Position numbers and translations under genes: made by a program
Part shown: one piece after another, positions 43,041-53,251 of the stretch
Layout: the number at the start of each line of letters is the position of its first letter
How positions within the stretch are numbered: position 1 is the first letter of the stretch
Source of the DNA: Desulfofundulus kuznetsovii DSM 6115
Lineage (GTDB): Bacteria; Bacillota; Desulfotomaculia; Desulfotomaculales; Desulfovirgulaceae
Reading direction: 5' to 3'
Assembly: GCF_000214705.1 (NCBI RefSeq)
Contig: NC_015573.1
Location: forward strand, 136,501-200,500
Length of the DNA: 64,000 bases
Notes under the pieces: model-generated
What the model was told of the DNA's origin: nothing
The model's database searches: none
What the model saw: the letters and a program-made list of their open reading frames with translations, nothing else

Positions 43041-43262
43041 ATGAAAATAATCCATATTTGTGAGTGCTGCGATCAGGTGGTCAGGGAGGAAAGGATCAAT
43101 AGCGACGGTGCCGGCGGGCCGGTTTCTGCCGCCTTGACTGGGGAGGATTCCGGGGATATAATGAATGTGATCTTTCAGTATTGTCTTTGCGATGACTGCC
43201 GGGAGATGTTATACGGTCCTCCCGGACCCCTTTTTTACCAGGGCCCGCTCTGGTTACACTGA
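43041..43262 (+). CDS. fin: Anti-sigma-F factor Fin (YabK) family protein
   Basis: The 73-residue protein has an N-terminal CECC and a C-terminal CLCDDC zinc-binding pair and a middle LTGEDSGDIMN that corresponds to the LTxEERxDM segment of Bacillus Fin. Position between pth and mfd is the same as in Bacillus subtilis. Fin is made in the forespore and shuts off sigma-F so that sigma-G can take over. ATG 43041 follows GAGAAAGGATG loosely. A terminator follows at 43291. Confidence 0.78.
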   Translation: MKIIHICECCDQVVREERINSDGAGGPVSAALTGEDSGDIMNVIFQYCLCDDCREMLYGPPGPLFYQGPLWLH

Positions 43263-43290
43263 TGTAAACGTAGCTTGCGGTGCGTACAGG

Positions 43291-43316
43291 GCTTTAGCTG
43301 CGCTAAAGCTCTTTTT
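43291..43316 (+). terminator. Terminator between fin and mfd
   Basis: GCTTTAGC (43291-43298) pairs with GCTAAAGC (43302-43309) across TGC and is followed by TCTTTTT. Confidence 0.8.
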
Positions 43317-43351
43317 ATGATGCCCATTTTTGAAAGAGGTTCATCTTAAAA

Positions 43352-46300
43352 ATGCGTGCACTGCTGGAACCATTGCAAAAAAGTTCAGAATTTAAAACCC
43401 TGCTTGCCGCCGTGTCCCGGCAAGCCGGCCAGCATCTGGTTTTCGGCCTTTCCGGAGCCCAGCGCAGTGTGGTTGCTGCGGGCCTCATTGACGCCCTGGG
43501 CGGTCCGGTTTTAATCATTACCCCGGGGGATAGTGAAGCCTCCGTACTGGCCGATGATCTTACCTCCCTGTTGCCCGGGATTCCCGTTTACCTTTTTCCC
43601 GTATGGGAGTTGCTGCCCTACCAGGTCCTGGCCCACGGCAAAGAGGTGCTTGCCCAGCGGTTGAAGGCGCTGGTGGCCCTCTCCCGGGACGAACCCTGTG
43701 TGGTGGTGGCGCCGCTGGAGGCTGTCTTGCGCCGACTTTCCCCTCCGGAGGTCTTTCGCCGCGCCGTCATCGACCTTGCCGTGGGTCAAAGGGTGGATCT
43801 GGAGGGACTGGTCCGGCGGCTGGTGGACGTGGGTTACGAGCGGGTGGAAATGGTGGAAGGCCCGGGTCAACTGGCCTTAAGGGGCGGTATTCTTGATGTT
43901 TACCCCCTGACCTTTGAGCACCCCGTACGGCTGGAATTCTTTGACGACGAAGTGGATTCCATCCGTTTTTTTGATGCCGACTCCCAGCGTTCCATTGACC
44001 GGACCGGTGCAGTTTCCATTCCTCCCGCCCGGGAACTGGTGGTTACGGAAGAGAGTCGCGCCCGGGCGCTGGATGTCCTGGAAACGGAGTATCGCCTGCA
44101 GCTCAAGAAAGTTACCGAAAGTTCCACCCTGGAAGTGCGCCGCCGGCTGGAGGAACTGGGGGAAACCGCCAGGGAGCAAATTGCCTCCGGAGGTTACTAC
44201 CCGGGGTTGGATCAGTTTTTGCCCTATTTCTACCGCCATCCCTACACGCTGCTGGATTATATGCCCTTCGCCAATTTGACGGTGGTGGACGACCTTATCC
44301 GCATCCGGGAGCTGGCGGAGAGCATCTTCAAGGAGCGGTCGGAAACCTATAGCGAGCTGTTATCCGCCGGCCGCATTTTGCCCGGTCAGATCCATGGCTA
44401 TGTACAGTGGCAGCAAATCGAGCAGCAGCTGCACAGGCGCAAAACGGTTTATTTTTCCCTCTTAACCCGCCAGCCCCAGCATTTGATGGCCCTTGATGTG
44501 GTTACTTTTTCCACCAGGGGTATGCATTCCTTTCTGGGTCGCCTGGATGTGCTGGCCGATGAGGTGCGCCACTGGCGCAAATCCGGCTATGCCGTGGTCA
44601 TGCTGCTCTCCACCGAGGAGCGGGCCCGGCACCTGGCGGAAGAGCTGCGCAATGCCGGGTTGGACGCCTACGTGACCGGTTCCCTGGACCGGCCCGTGAC
44701 GCCCGGCAACATTGCCCTTGCCGCCGGTCGCCTGTCCGGGGGATTTGAACTGGTTTCGGGGCGGCTGGTGGTCATCACCGAGGCGGATATCTACGGCCAG
44801 AGGTGGAAAAGGACCCAGCGGGTGCGTGCCCGGACCGCCGGCCGCCCGGAACCCCTTACGGATTTAAAAGTGGGCGACTACGTGGTGCACGTAAACCACG
44901 GTATCGGGCGCTACATGGGTATTGTGTCCCTCAATATTGGCGGGGTACAGAAGGACTACCTGCTGATCAAGTACGCGGGCGAAGATAAGCTGTACGTGCC
45001 CACCGACCAGGTGGGGCTGATCCAGAAATATCTGGGGGCGGAGGCGGAAACCCCCCGGCTTTCCCGCCTGGGGGGAGCGGAATGGTCCCGGGTCAAGGGG
45101 CGGGTAAAAGAAGCGGTGCGGGAGATGGCCCAGGAGTTGCTGGCCCTCTACGCCGCCCGCCAGGCCCTGCCCGGCCATGCCTTCAGCCCCGATACGCCCT
45201 GGCAGCAGGAATTTGAAGCGACCTTTCCCTACCAGGAAACTCCCGACCAGCTCCGGGCCATCCAGGAAGTCAAAGCGGATATGGAACGCCCCCGTCCCAT
45301 GGACCGCCTGCTCTGCGGGGACGTTGGCTACGGCAAAACCGAGGTGGCTCTGCGGGCGGCCTTCAAAGCGGTCATGGACGGAAAGCAGGTGGCCGTACTG
45401 GTGCCCACCACCATCCTGGCCCAGCAGCATTACAACACCTTCCGGGAGCGTTTTGCCGGCTTTCCGGTGACCATCGAGGTCTTAAGCCGCTTCCGCACGC
45501 CGAAGGAGCAGCGCCAGGTGCTGGCGGGCCTGGCCTCGGGCCAGGTGGACATTGTCATCGGCACCCACCGCCTGGTGCAGGACGATGTGGTGTTCAAGGA
45601 CCTGGGCCTTCTGGTGGTGGACGAGGAGCAGCGTTTCGGGGTGGCCCACAAGGAAAAGCTGAAGCGGCTGAAGCAGGATGTGGATGTGCTCACCCTGACC
45701 GCCACCCCCATCCCCCGCACACTGCACATGTCGCTGGTGGGTGTGCGGGACACAAGCCTTCTGGAAACCCCTCCGGAAAACCGCTTCCCGGTGCAGACCT
45801 ACGTCCTGGAAGAGGACCCGGTGCTCATCAGGGAGGCCATCCGGCGCGAGATGGGCCGGGGTGGCCAGGTTTATTTCGTACACAACCGCGTGATGGATCT
45901 GGACCAGGTGGCCGCCTGGCTGCAGGGCCTTGTACCGGAGGCCCGCATTGCGGTGGCCCACGGACAGATGAAGGAAGAAGAACTGGAACAAATCATGCTC
46001 GATTTCATGGACGGTGCTTATGACGTACTGGTCTGCACCACCATTATTGAAAGCGGCCTGGACATTCCAAATGTCAATACATTGATTGTTAAGGATGCCA
46101 ATAATTTCGGCCTGGCCCAGCTTTACCAGCTGCGGGGCAGGGTGGGCCGCTCCAACCGCCTGGCTTATGCCTACTTTACCTTCCGCCGGGACCGGGTTTT
46201 AAACGAAATGGCGGAAAAAAGGCTGGCGGCCATCCGGGAGTTTACCGAGTTTGGCTCCGGGTACAAGATTGCCATGCGGGACCTGGAAATACGGGGCGCG

Positions 46301-46891
46301 GGCAATTTGCTGGGCGCCGAGCAGCACGGCCATATTGCCGCGGTGGGTTTTGACCTCTACTGCCGTTTGCTGGAGGAAGCGGTGCGGGAGGCCAGGGGAG
46401 AGGCGCCGGAAAAGGTGGTGGAAACCTCCATCGAACTGCCGGTGGAAGCCTATATACCCGATACCTATGTCCGGGACGCCGACCAGAAGGTGGATCTCTA
46501 CCGCCGCCTGGCTGTGGTGCGCCGGGAAGAGCAGGTGTCCGAGCTGGAGGATGAACTGGTGGACCGCTTCGGGGATCCCCCGCAGCCGGTATGCACTTTG
46601 CTTACCGTGGCCCGCTTGAGGGCCCTGGCCAGCTCCCTGGGGATTAAATCCATTACAGCCCAGCCGGGGAGTTTCCGCCTGGTGTTTGCCCCGGAGCACA
46701 ACCTCCGGGGCGAGGCGCTGGTGGAGATAAGCAAGCAGTACACCAACCGGGTAAAATTCAGCAGCAGTAACGAAGAATTTGAAATCCGCCTCCGGACCCG
46801 GAATACCCCGGACGATCCCCTGAATTACCTGGGCGGACTGGAAAATTTCCTGCGGGATCTCCATGAGGCAAACAAAGTGCATGCGGCTTAA
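43352..46891 (+). CDS. mfd: Transcription-repair coupling factor
   Basis: The 1179-residue DNA translocase removes RNA polymerase stalled at lesions and recruits UvrA. The N-terminal UvrB-like part (about 1-340) includes HGKEVLAQRLKAL and GILDVYP; the RNA-polymerase-interacting domain begins near residue 508 (KVGDYVVHVNHGIGRYMGI). The helicase core has GDVGYGKTE near residue 655, VDEEQRFG near 756, TATPIPRTL and IIESGLDIPN, then the TRG and D7 domains (YIPDTYVRDADQKVDLYRRL). ATG 43352 gives normal length. It is the last gene of the conserved block. Confidence 0.97.
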   Translation: MRALLEPLQKSSEFKTLLAAVSRQAGQHLVFGLSGAQRSVVAAGLIDALGGPVLIITPGDSEASVLADDLTSLLPGIPVYLFPVWELLPYQVLAHGKEVLAQRLKALVALSRDEPCVVVAPLEAVLRRLSPPEVFRRAVIDLAVGQRVDLEGLVRRLVDVGYERVEMVEGPGQLALRGGILDVYPLTFEHPVRLEFFDDEVDSIRFFDADSQRSIDRTGAVSIPPARELVVTEESRARALDVLETEYRLQLKKVTESSTLEVRRRLEELGETAREQIASGGYYPGLDQFLPYFYRHPYTLLDYMPFANLTVVDDLIRIRELAESIFKERSETYSELLSAGRILPGQIHGYVQWQQIEQQLHRRKTVYFSLLTRQPQHLMALDVVTFSTRGMHSFLGRLDVLADEVRHWRKSGYAVVMLLSTEERARHLAEELRNAGLDAYVTGSLDRPVTPGNIALAAGRLSGGFELVSGRLVVITEADIYGQRWKRTQRVRARTAGRPEPLTDLKVGDYVVHVNHGIGRYMGIVSLNIGGVQKDYLLIKYAGEDKLYVPTDQVGLIQKYLGAEAETPRLSRLGGAEWSRVKGRVKEAVREMAQELLALYAARQALPGHAFSPDTPWQQEFEATFPYQETPDQLRAIQEVKADMERPRPMDRLLCGDVGYGKTEVALRAAFKAVMDGKQVAVLVPTTILAQQHYNTFRERFAGFPVTIEVLSRFRTPKEQRQVLAGLASGQVDIVIGTHRLVQDDVVFKDLGLLVVDEEQRFGVAHKEKLKRLKQDVDVLTLTATPIPRTLHMSLVGVRDTSLLETPPENRFPVQTYVLEEDPVLIREAIRREMGRGGQVYFVHNRVMDLDQVAAWLQGLVPEARIAVAHGQMKEEELEQIMLDFMDGAYDVLVCTTIIESGLDIPNVNTLIVKDANNFGLAQLYQLRGRVGRSNRLAYAYFTFRRDRVLNEMAEKRLAAIREFTEFGSGYKIAMRDLEIRGAGNLLGAEQHGHIAAVGFDLYCRLLEEAVREARGEAPEKVVETSIELPVEAYIPDTYVRDADQKVDLYRRLAVVRREEQVSELEDELVDRFGDPPQPVCTLLTVARLRALASSLGIKSITAQPGSFRLVFAPEHNLRGEALVEISKQYTNRVKFSSSNEEFEIRLRTRNTPDDPLNYLGGLENFLRDLHEANKVHAA

Positions 46892-46912
46892 TCACAGGCA
46901 ATCCGCAGTAGA

Positions 46913-47009
46913 CCCAGCACTCACCGAAGAATGATGCTCTTTCCGAAACCTGCTGTGACAAGTGGTGAATGCTGGTCTTTGAAGTACAACTTTTTCGGTG
47001 AGTGCTGGG
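46913..47009. mobile_element. MITE-like element, family A (97 bp)
   Basis: CCCAGCACTCACCGA (46913-46927) is repeated exactly inverted at 46995-47009. Similar elements of 96 and 98 bp lie at 47065-47160 and 50475-50572. Internal bases near the left end (GCTCTT ... CCTG) are also shared with the 47065 copy. No coding capacity. Confidence 0.8.
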
Positions 47010-47064
47010 CGGTCCGAAGCGAAACGCGGTGCGCATCTTACGCGGGGCATATGAGTGAGCAGGT

Positions 47065-47160
47065 CCCAGCACTCACTGGAACACTAGCTCTTCCCAAAAC
47101 CTGATTTGTCAATTAAACCTGAAACACCGGGAGCAGAGTCATATTGTGGTGAGTGCTGGG
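47065..47160. mobile_element. MITE-like element, family A (96 bp)
   Basis: CCCAGCACTCAC (47065-47076) and its exact inverse (47149-47160) enclose 72 bases. The 55 bases between this copy and the 46913 element (47010-47064) match the interior of the family B element near 57340-57392 (GGTGCGCATCTTACGCGG), so the elements have been inserted into or recombined with one another. Confidence 0.8.
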
Positions 47161-47193
47161 TACCCACTGGTTGATAAGGGACGGTGATCTCCG

Positions 47194-47493
47194 GTGTCGC
47201 TGCCCGGGTTTTTAAAACAGTTTTTTTGGGACGTGGCCTTTGCCGACCTTGATGCCCGGGCCGATTATTATTTTATCATCGAGCGATTGCTGGAGTTGGG
47301 CAATGACCGGGCCATTCGCTGGGTGCTGGAACAATATACTGATGCCGAGTTGCTGGAAGTGATCAAAACCAGCCCCAGGCTTTCTGTCAAAACAGGTAGT
47401 TTCTGGCGCTGTTATTACCATTTGCAGGAGGATGAGCTTAGATGTTTGCGTCCGCCCTCCCACAGAGGGGACAAAAGGCACTGGAATTATTAA
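47194..47493 (+). CDS. DUF6922-like small protein, probable partner of the AbiEii protein
   Basis: The 99-residue protein contains FFWDVAFADLDARADYYFIIERLLELGNDRAIRWVLEQY and LSVKTGSFW, a helical pattern seen in small proteins encoded directly before AbiEii-type nucleotidyltransferases. GTG 47194 has a weak AAGGGA/GGTGAT upstream. Its end overlaps the next gene by 52 bases, so the pair is translated together. The probable role is antitoxin or regulator of the partner; this is inferred from position. Confidence 0.7.
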   Translation: MSLPGFLKQFFWDVAFADLDARADYYFIIERLLELGNDRAIRWVLEQYTDAELLEVIKTSPRLSVKTGSFWRCYYHLQEDELRCLRPPSHRGDKRHWNY

Positions 47494-48077
47494 GTTCCGC
47501 CGGCTTGCTGCGGGATTTTTACCTGGCGGGCGGCACCGCACTGGCCCTGCATTTGGGGCACCGCCTTTCCGAAGACCTGGATTTTTTTTCGCCTTTCCGC
47601 GTGGATACCCTGTTGCTCAAGCAAAGGCTGCAGGAACTGGGAAAGTTTCAGCTGCTGGATGAGCAGTGGGGGACGCTGCACGGAATATTCCGGGAAACCA
47701 AAATGAGCTTTTTGTACTACCGCTATCCGTTGCTCTTTCCTCCTGCCCTTTTCCTGGACTGCAAGGTGGCTTGTCCCCAGGATATTGCCCCGATGAAAAT
47801 AGAAGCCATTGCCTCCAGGGGGAGCAAAAAGGATTTTTTTGACCTTTATTTTATTAACCGGGAAATTGCGGACCTGCGCGAGTGCCTGGAACTTTACCGG
47901 CGCAAGTTTGCCGGAACCAACTTCAACCTGTATCATGTACTGAAAAGCCTCACTTATTTTGCCGATGCCGAAAAGGAGAGGAATCCCGTCCTGCTGCGCG
48001 ACGTCGGCTGGGACCAGGTGAAGAAGCATTTTGAACGGGTGGTACCGCCGCTTTTACGTGAGGTTTGCATGGATTAG
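47442..48077 (+). CDS. Nucleotidyl transferase AbiEii/AbiGii toxin family protein
   Basis: The 211-residue protein has FYLAGGTALALHLGHRLSEDLDFFS, the GG-x-ALAL-x-H-R-x-S-x-DLDFF motif of AbiEii (MNT-type) toxins, and a later KDFFDLYFI helix. AbiEii enzymes transfer nucleotides to targets such as tRNA and can act in phage abortive infection. ATG 47442 follows AGGAGG within the previous gene. The gene appears complete and is flanked by short inverted-repeat elements, as is common for mobile defence genes. Confidence 0.85.
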   Translation: MFASALPQRGQKALELLSSAGLLRDFYLAGGTALALHLGHRLSEDLDFFSPFRVDTLLLKQRLQELGKFQLLDEQWGTLHGIFRETKMSFLYYRYPLLFPPALFLDCKVACPQDIAPMKIEAIASRGSKKDFFDLYFINREIADLRECLELYRRKFAGTNFNLYHVLKSLTYFADAEKERNPVLLRDVGWDQVKKHFERVVPPLLREVCMD

Positions 48078-48195
48078 TATGGAGGCGGGCAGGGTTTTAT
48101 TTTCCGGCGGCGAATATACTTATTAGAGGATAAATTCAGAATTTTTTTAATCCGGGACAGTGCTTTCGTCCCGGACAAAGGGGGTAACAGGAACG

Positions 48196-50151
<1,956 letters not shown>

Positions 50152-50170
50152 ATGCCAGCGTACAAGCAAA

Positions 50171-50194
50171 AGCCCCGGGAGCTTGCTCCCGGGG
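50171..50194 (+). terminator. Hairpin after acetoacetate-CoA ligase
   Basis: GCCCCGGGAGC (50171-50181) and GCTCCCGGGGC (50184-50194) pair perfectly with a 2-base gap. There is no T-run after it, so it may act as a processing or weak termination site. Confidence 0.6.
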
Positions 50195-50198
50195 CCTA

Positions 50199-50342
50199 TC
50201 TATATAACTCAAATCAACATCGATATGTTCGGACATGGTGACCACAGTGACCGGCTTGGCCGATACCTTGATTACCGGTACGATGGGGTTACCCACAATG
50301 TTGCCCTGGCCGGTGGTGGTATGAGGTAAAACTGTTCGGTTA
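50199..50342 (-). pseudogene. C-terminal fragment of a UxaA/SuyB-family lyase
   Basis: On the minus strand the frame reads [19 protein letters not shown] and then TMSEHIDVD. This corresponds to the conserved TTGRG ... APVIKVTGNP ... MxDxxDI end of altronate dehydratase-type proteins, a family that includes the SuyB subunit of sulfolactate sulfo-lyase. No start, no upstream part and no clear stop are present, so it is a relic of about 45 codons. It was found by reading, not by alignment. Confidence 0.6.
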
Positions 50343-50474
50343 ATTAAGCAAAAGTTTAAAAAATTAAAGAGGAGAAAACCGGCTTCTTGTCAAATTAGGT
50401 CAGCAGGGCGGTCGAGCGATAGCTTAGGCCTGCCCAGCACTCACTGTAACCAGAGTTCTTTGGCGGGATGATTG

Positions 50475-50572
50475 CCCAGCACTCACCGGATCAAGGCACC
50501 TCGTAGGGACTGAAACTGCATATAGTCAGCAGTCGTACCATTAGGGAACTCCAGTCGCAGTGAGGTGCTGGG
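50475..50572. mobile_element. MITE-like element, family A (98 bp) with an extra left end
   Basis: CCCAGCACTCACC (50475-50487) faces GTGAGGTGCTGGG (50560-50572), one base longer than the perfect inverse. A further solo left end CCCAGCACTCAC lies at 50433-50444. Length agrees with the other two family A copies. Confidence 0.7.
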
Positions 50573-50759
50573 TTTCAATTCTTACGAAGGTACCTGGATT
50601 CTGTGAGCGCGTGCAAACGGCAGGTAAGTGCTATTTTCAGGCCAGTCTGGATGGAGCTTGTTAAACAAGCCGGGCAAGGAACGGCTAAAATCGCTCGTAT
50701 GAATACTTAATCCAGCCAGCAATTTTGCCTTAGCGCTTTGTATTTGAAAGGGGAGGGGT

Positions 50760-52163
50760 ATGACGTTGTCTGCACAATTCCAGGTTATCTTTGCCACGGC
50801 GGTATTTCTCATTACCTATGCGGTGATTGTTTCCGAAAAAATACACCGTTCGGTGGCTGCCCTGGCCGGTGCAGCCCTGGTGGTTCTTTTCGGAATCATC
50901 AATCCCGAGGAAGCTACGGAGGCCATCGATTTCAACACCATCGGGCTTCTGGTGGGCATGATGGTGATCGTGGGTATCACCCGGGAGACGGGGGTTTTTG
51001 AGTACCTGGCCATCAAGGCTGCCCGGCAGGCCAAAGGGGAGCCCCTGCGCATTATGGCCGCCCTTTCCCTGGTCACGGCAGTACTGTCGGCCTTTTTGGA
51101 TAACGTGACCACCGTTCTCCTCATTGTACCTGTGACCTTTGCCATTGCCAGCCAGTTGCGCATCAGTCCCATACCTTTTTTGATTGCGGAAATTCTTGCC
51201 TCCAACATCGGCGGTACAGCCACCCTGATTGGGGACCCGCCCAACATCATGATTGGGAGCAAGACCGGTTTGGGTTTTATGGACTTCATCATAAACCTTA
51301 CTCCGGTAATCGTAGTAATTTATGTATTGACTATATTTGCTTTGCGCTTGATCTACCGCCGCCAGCTGGTAGCCCGGCCCGACTTGCAGGCGGCCATTAT
51401 GAACCTGGACGAGCGGGATGAGATCAAGGATCCGGTGCTGCTTAAAAAGTGCCTTTTCGTATTGTTCCTCACCATCGGCGGTTTTGTGCTGCACCAGTAC
51501 GTCCACCTGGAGTCCTCGGTAATTGCCCTGTCCGGGGCCAGCCTTTTATTGTTGCTCAGCCGGGAGGATCCCGAGCACGCCCTACACGCTGTGGAATGGC
51601 CGGTAATCTTTTTCTTCGTGGGCCTCTTTGTGGTGGTGGGTGCGCTGGAAAAGGTGGGCGTGATTGAAGCCATTGCCCGGTTTTCCCTGGATGTAACCGG
51701 AGGGCAGCTGGTGCCGGCGGCCATGTTGATTTTATGGTTGTCGGCCATTGCCTCGGCCTTCGTGGACAACATCCCCTTTGTGGCCACCATGATTCCTCTC
51801 ATCCAGGATATGGGCCGCCTGGGGGACCTGGGCAACCTGAACCTGCTCTGGTGGTCGCTTTCCCTGGGGGCCTGTTTGGGGGGTAACGGGACCGTCATTG
51901 GCGCTTCGGCCAACGTAGTGGTCACCGGTATGGCTGAAAAGCGCGGTCATCCCATTACCTTCATCGGCTTCTTCAAGGTAGCCTTCCCCTTGATGATTAT
52001 GTCCATTGTCGTATCCACGGTTTACCTGCTGGTCTGGCACCATTTTCCCGGCATTCCCTCCATGCTGGGGACGCTGGCGGTGGGGTTAATTCTGGCCGTG
52101 CTTGTGGGGCTGTTGCAGCGGCTGGAAGCCCGCCGGTCCCGGGAAACCGCTTCCCATAACTGA
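50760..52163 (+). CDS. ArsB/NhaD-family (ion transporter superfamily) permease
   Basis: The 467-residue membrane protein has about 11-12 hydrophobic segments in two similar halves. It carries [16 protein letters not shown] and [14 protein letters not shown], the paired Asp-Asn-x-x-x/P motifs of the ArsB/NhaD/CitM superfamily, and [17 protein letters not shown]. Such proteins export arsenite, exchange sodium and protons, or move organic anions. ATG 50760 follows GGGGAGGGG. Its neighbours are two hydroxyacid dehydrogenases, which would fit an organic anion, but the substrate is not visible in the sequence. Confidence 0.87.
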   Translation: MTLSAQFQVIFATAVFLITYAVIVSEKIHRSVAALAGAALVVLFGIINPEEATEAIDFNTIGLLVGMMVIVGITRETGVFEYLAIKAARQAKGEPLRIMAALSLVTAVLSAFLDNVTTVLLIVPVTFAIASQLRISPIPFLIAEILASNIGGTATLIGDPPNIMIGSKTGLGFMDFIINLTPVIVVIYVLTIFALRLIYRRQLVARPDLQAAIMNLDERDEIKDPVLLKKCLFVLFLTIGGFVLHQYVHLESSVIALSGASLLLLLSREDPEHALHAVEWPVIFFFVGLFVVVGALEKVGVIEAIARFSLDVTGGQLVPAAMLILWLSAIASAFVDNIPFVATMIPLIQDMGRLGDLGNLNLLWWSLSLGACLGGNGTVIGASANVVVTGMAEKRGHPITFIGFFKVAFPLMIMSIVVSTVYLLVWHHFPGIPSMLGTLAVGLILAVLVGLLQRLEARRSRETASHN

Positions 52164-52164
52164 T

Positions 52165-52293
52165 TTACGTGGTTTCCTGATTGCGGAAGGGAAGTTAAAG
52201 CCCGGTGACCGCCTGCCCCCGGAACGGGAGCTGGCCCAGCTCATGAATGTCAGCCGTACCTCGGTGCGGGAAGCCATTCAAAACCGGGAGTGA
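52165..52293 (+). pseudogene. Fragment of a GntR-family regulator (HTH only)
   Basis: In frame and starting one codon after the transporter stop, the sequence reads [18 protein letters not shown] then [12 protein letters not shown] and ends at TGA 52291-52293. This is the middle of a FadR/GntR winged helix; its first helix and the whole FCD sensor domain are missing. It is a relic of a regulator that probably once controlled the neighbouring genes. Confidence 0.85.
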
Positions 52294-52299
52294 CCAGGC

Positions 52300-53238
52300 G
52301 TGAAAATAGTTGTGAGCGAGCTCATCTGGGAAGAGGGGCTGCAAATCCTCTCCGAACTGGGAAACGTGGTTTATGATGCCAGCCTGTGGAAACAGGACCT
52401 GGCCCGGGAACTGGCGGATGCCGATGCCCTGGTGGTGCGCAACCAGACCCGGGTGACCAGGGAAATGATCCAGGCGGCCCCTCGCTTAAAGGTTATCGGG
52501 CGGTTGGGTGTCGGTCTGGATAACATCGACCTGGCGGCGGCCAGGGAGGCCGGCATTCCGGTAGTGTATGCCCGGAACGCCAACGCCATCTCGGTGGCCG
52601 AGTATGTTTTCGCGGCCATGCTTACCTTTGCCCGGCGGCTGGAGGAGGCTACCGCCCACGTGAAAGGGGGCGGCTGGAACCGCCGTTTCTACACTAGGAT
52701 GGAGTTATACGGTAAAACCCTGGGTCTCATCGGAACCGGTGAAATCGGCACCCGCCTGGCCCACCGGGCGCAGGCTTTTGGCATGAAAATACTGGGCTAC
52801 GATCCCTTTATTCCTCCCTATGAAGTGGCCTGCACCGAATTTGGCGTGCAGCTTGCCGATTTAAAGACCGTCCTTTCCCAGGCTGATTTTGTCAGCCTGC
52901 ACGTGCCGTTAAATAATGCCACCCGCAACTTGATCAACAGGGAAACCCTTTCCCTGATGAAGCCTTCGGCCTACCTGATTAACACCGCCCGGGGCGGGGT
53001 GGTGAATGAGGAGGACCTGTACAACGCCCTCCGGGAGGGTAAGATCAGCGGTGCGGCGCTGGATGTGCTTGCCCAGGAACCGCCGCAGGATTCCCCCCTG
53101 TTTAAACTGAACAATGTGATTTTAACTCCCCACATAGCCGGCTTAACTGAGGAAGCACAGGTAAAAACATCGCTTCTCGTGGCTCAGGAAGTAGTCAAGA
53201 TCCTGCGGGGCGAGCCGTCAAGCTGCGTGGTTAGATAA
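52300..53238 (+). CDS. D-2-hydroxyacid dehydrogenase (SerA-like; candidate sulfolactate dehydrogenase SlcC)
   Basis: The 312-residue enzyme has the D-2-hydroxyacid dehydrogenase layout: IGRLGVGLDNIDL, GLIGTGEIGTRLAHRA (NAD loop), NTARGGVVNEEDLYNAL, the catalytic Arg in this motif, Glu in AQEPPQDSPL and His in LTPHIAGLTEEA. It lacks the ACT/ASB domains of full-length SerA. GTG 52300 lies 6 bases after the GntR relic. Known (S)-sulfolactate dehydrogenase SlcC is of this type and is encoded next to ComC, as here. Phosphoglycerate or other hydroxyacids remain possible. Confidence 0.85.
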   Translation: MKIVVSELIWEEGLQILSELGNVVYDASLWKQDLARELADADALVVRNQTRVTREMIQAAPRLKVIGRLGVGLDNIDLAAAREAGIPVVYARNANAISVAEYVFAAMLTFARRLEEATAHVKGGGWNRRFYTRMELYGKTLGLIGTGEIGTRLAHRAQAFGMKILGYDPFIPPYEVACTEFGVQLADLKTVLSQADFVSLHVPLNNATRNLINRETLSLMKPSAYLINTARGGVVNEEDLYNALREGKISGAALDVLAQEPPQDSPLFKLNNVILTPHIAGLTEEAQVKTSLLVAQEVVKILRGEPSSCVVR

Positions 53239-53251
53239 GGGGGCGACTATA

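Noticed and set aside
46905-47165. CRISPR array suggested by repeated CCCAGCACTCAC
   Set aside because: The repeats alternate in orientation and pair as inverted ends of elements of about 97 bases; there is no regular repeat-spacer pattern and no cas gene.
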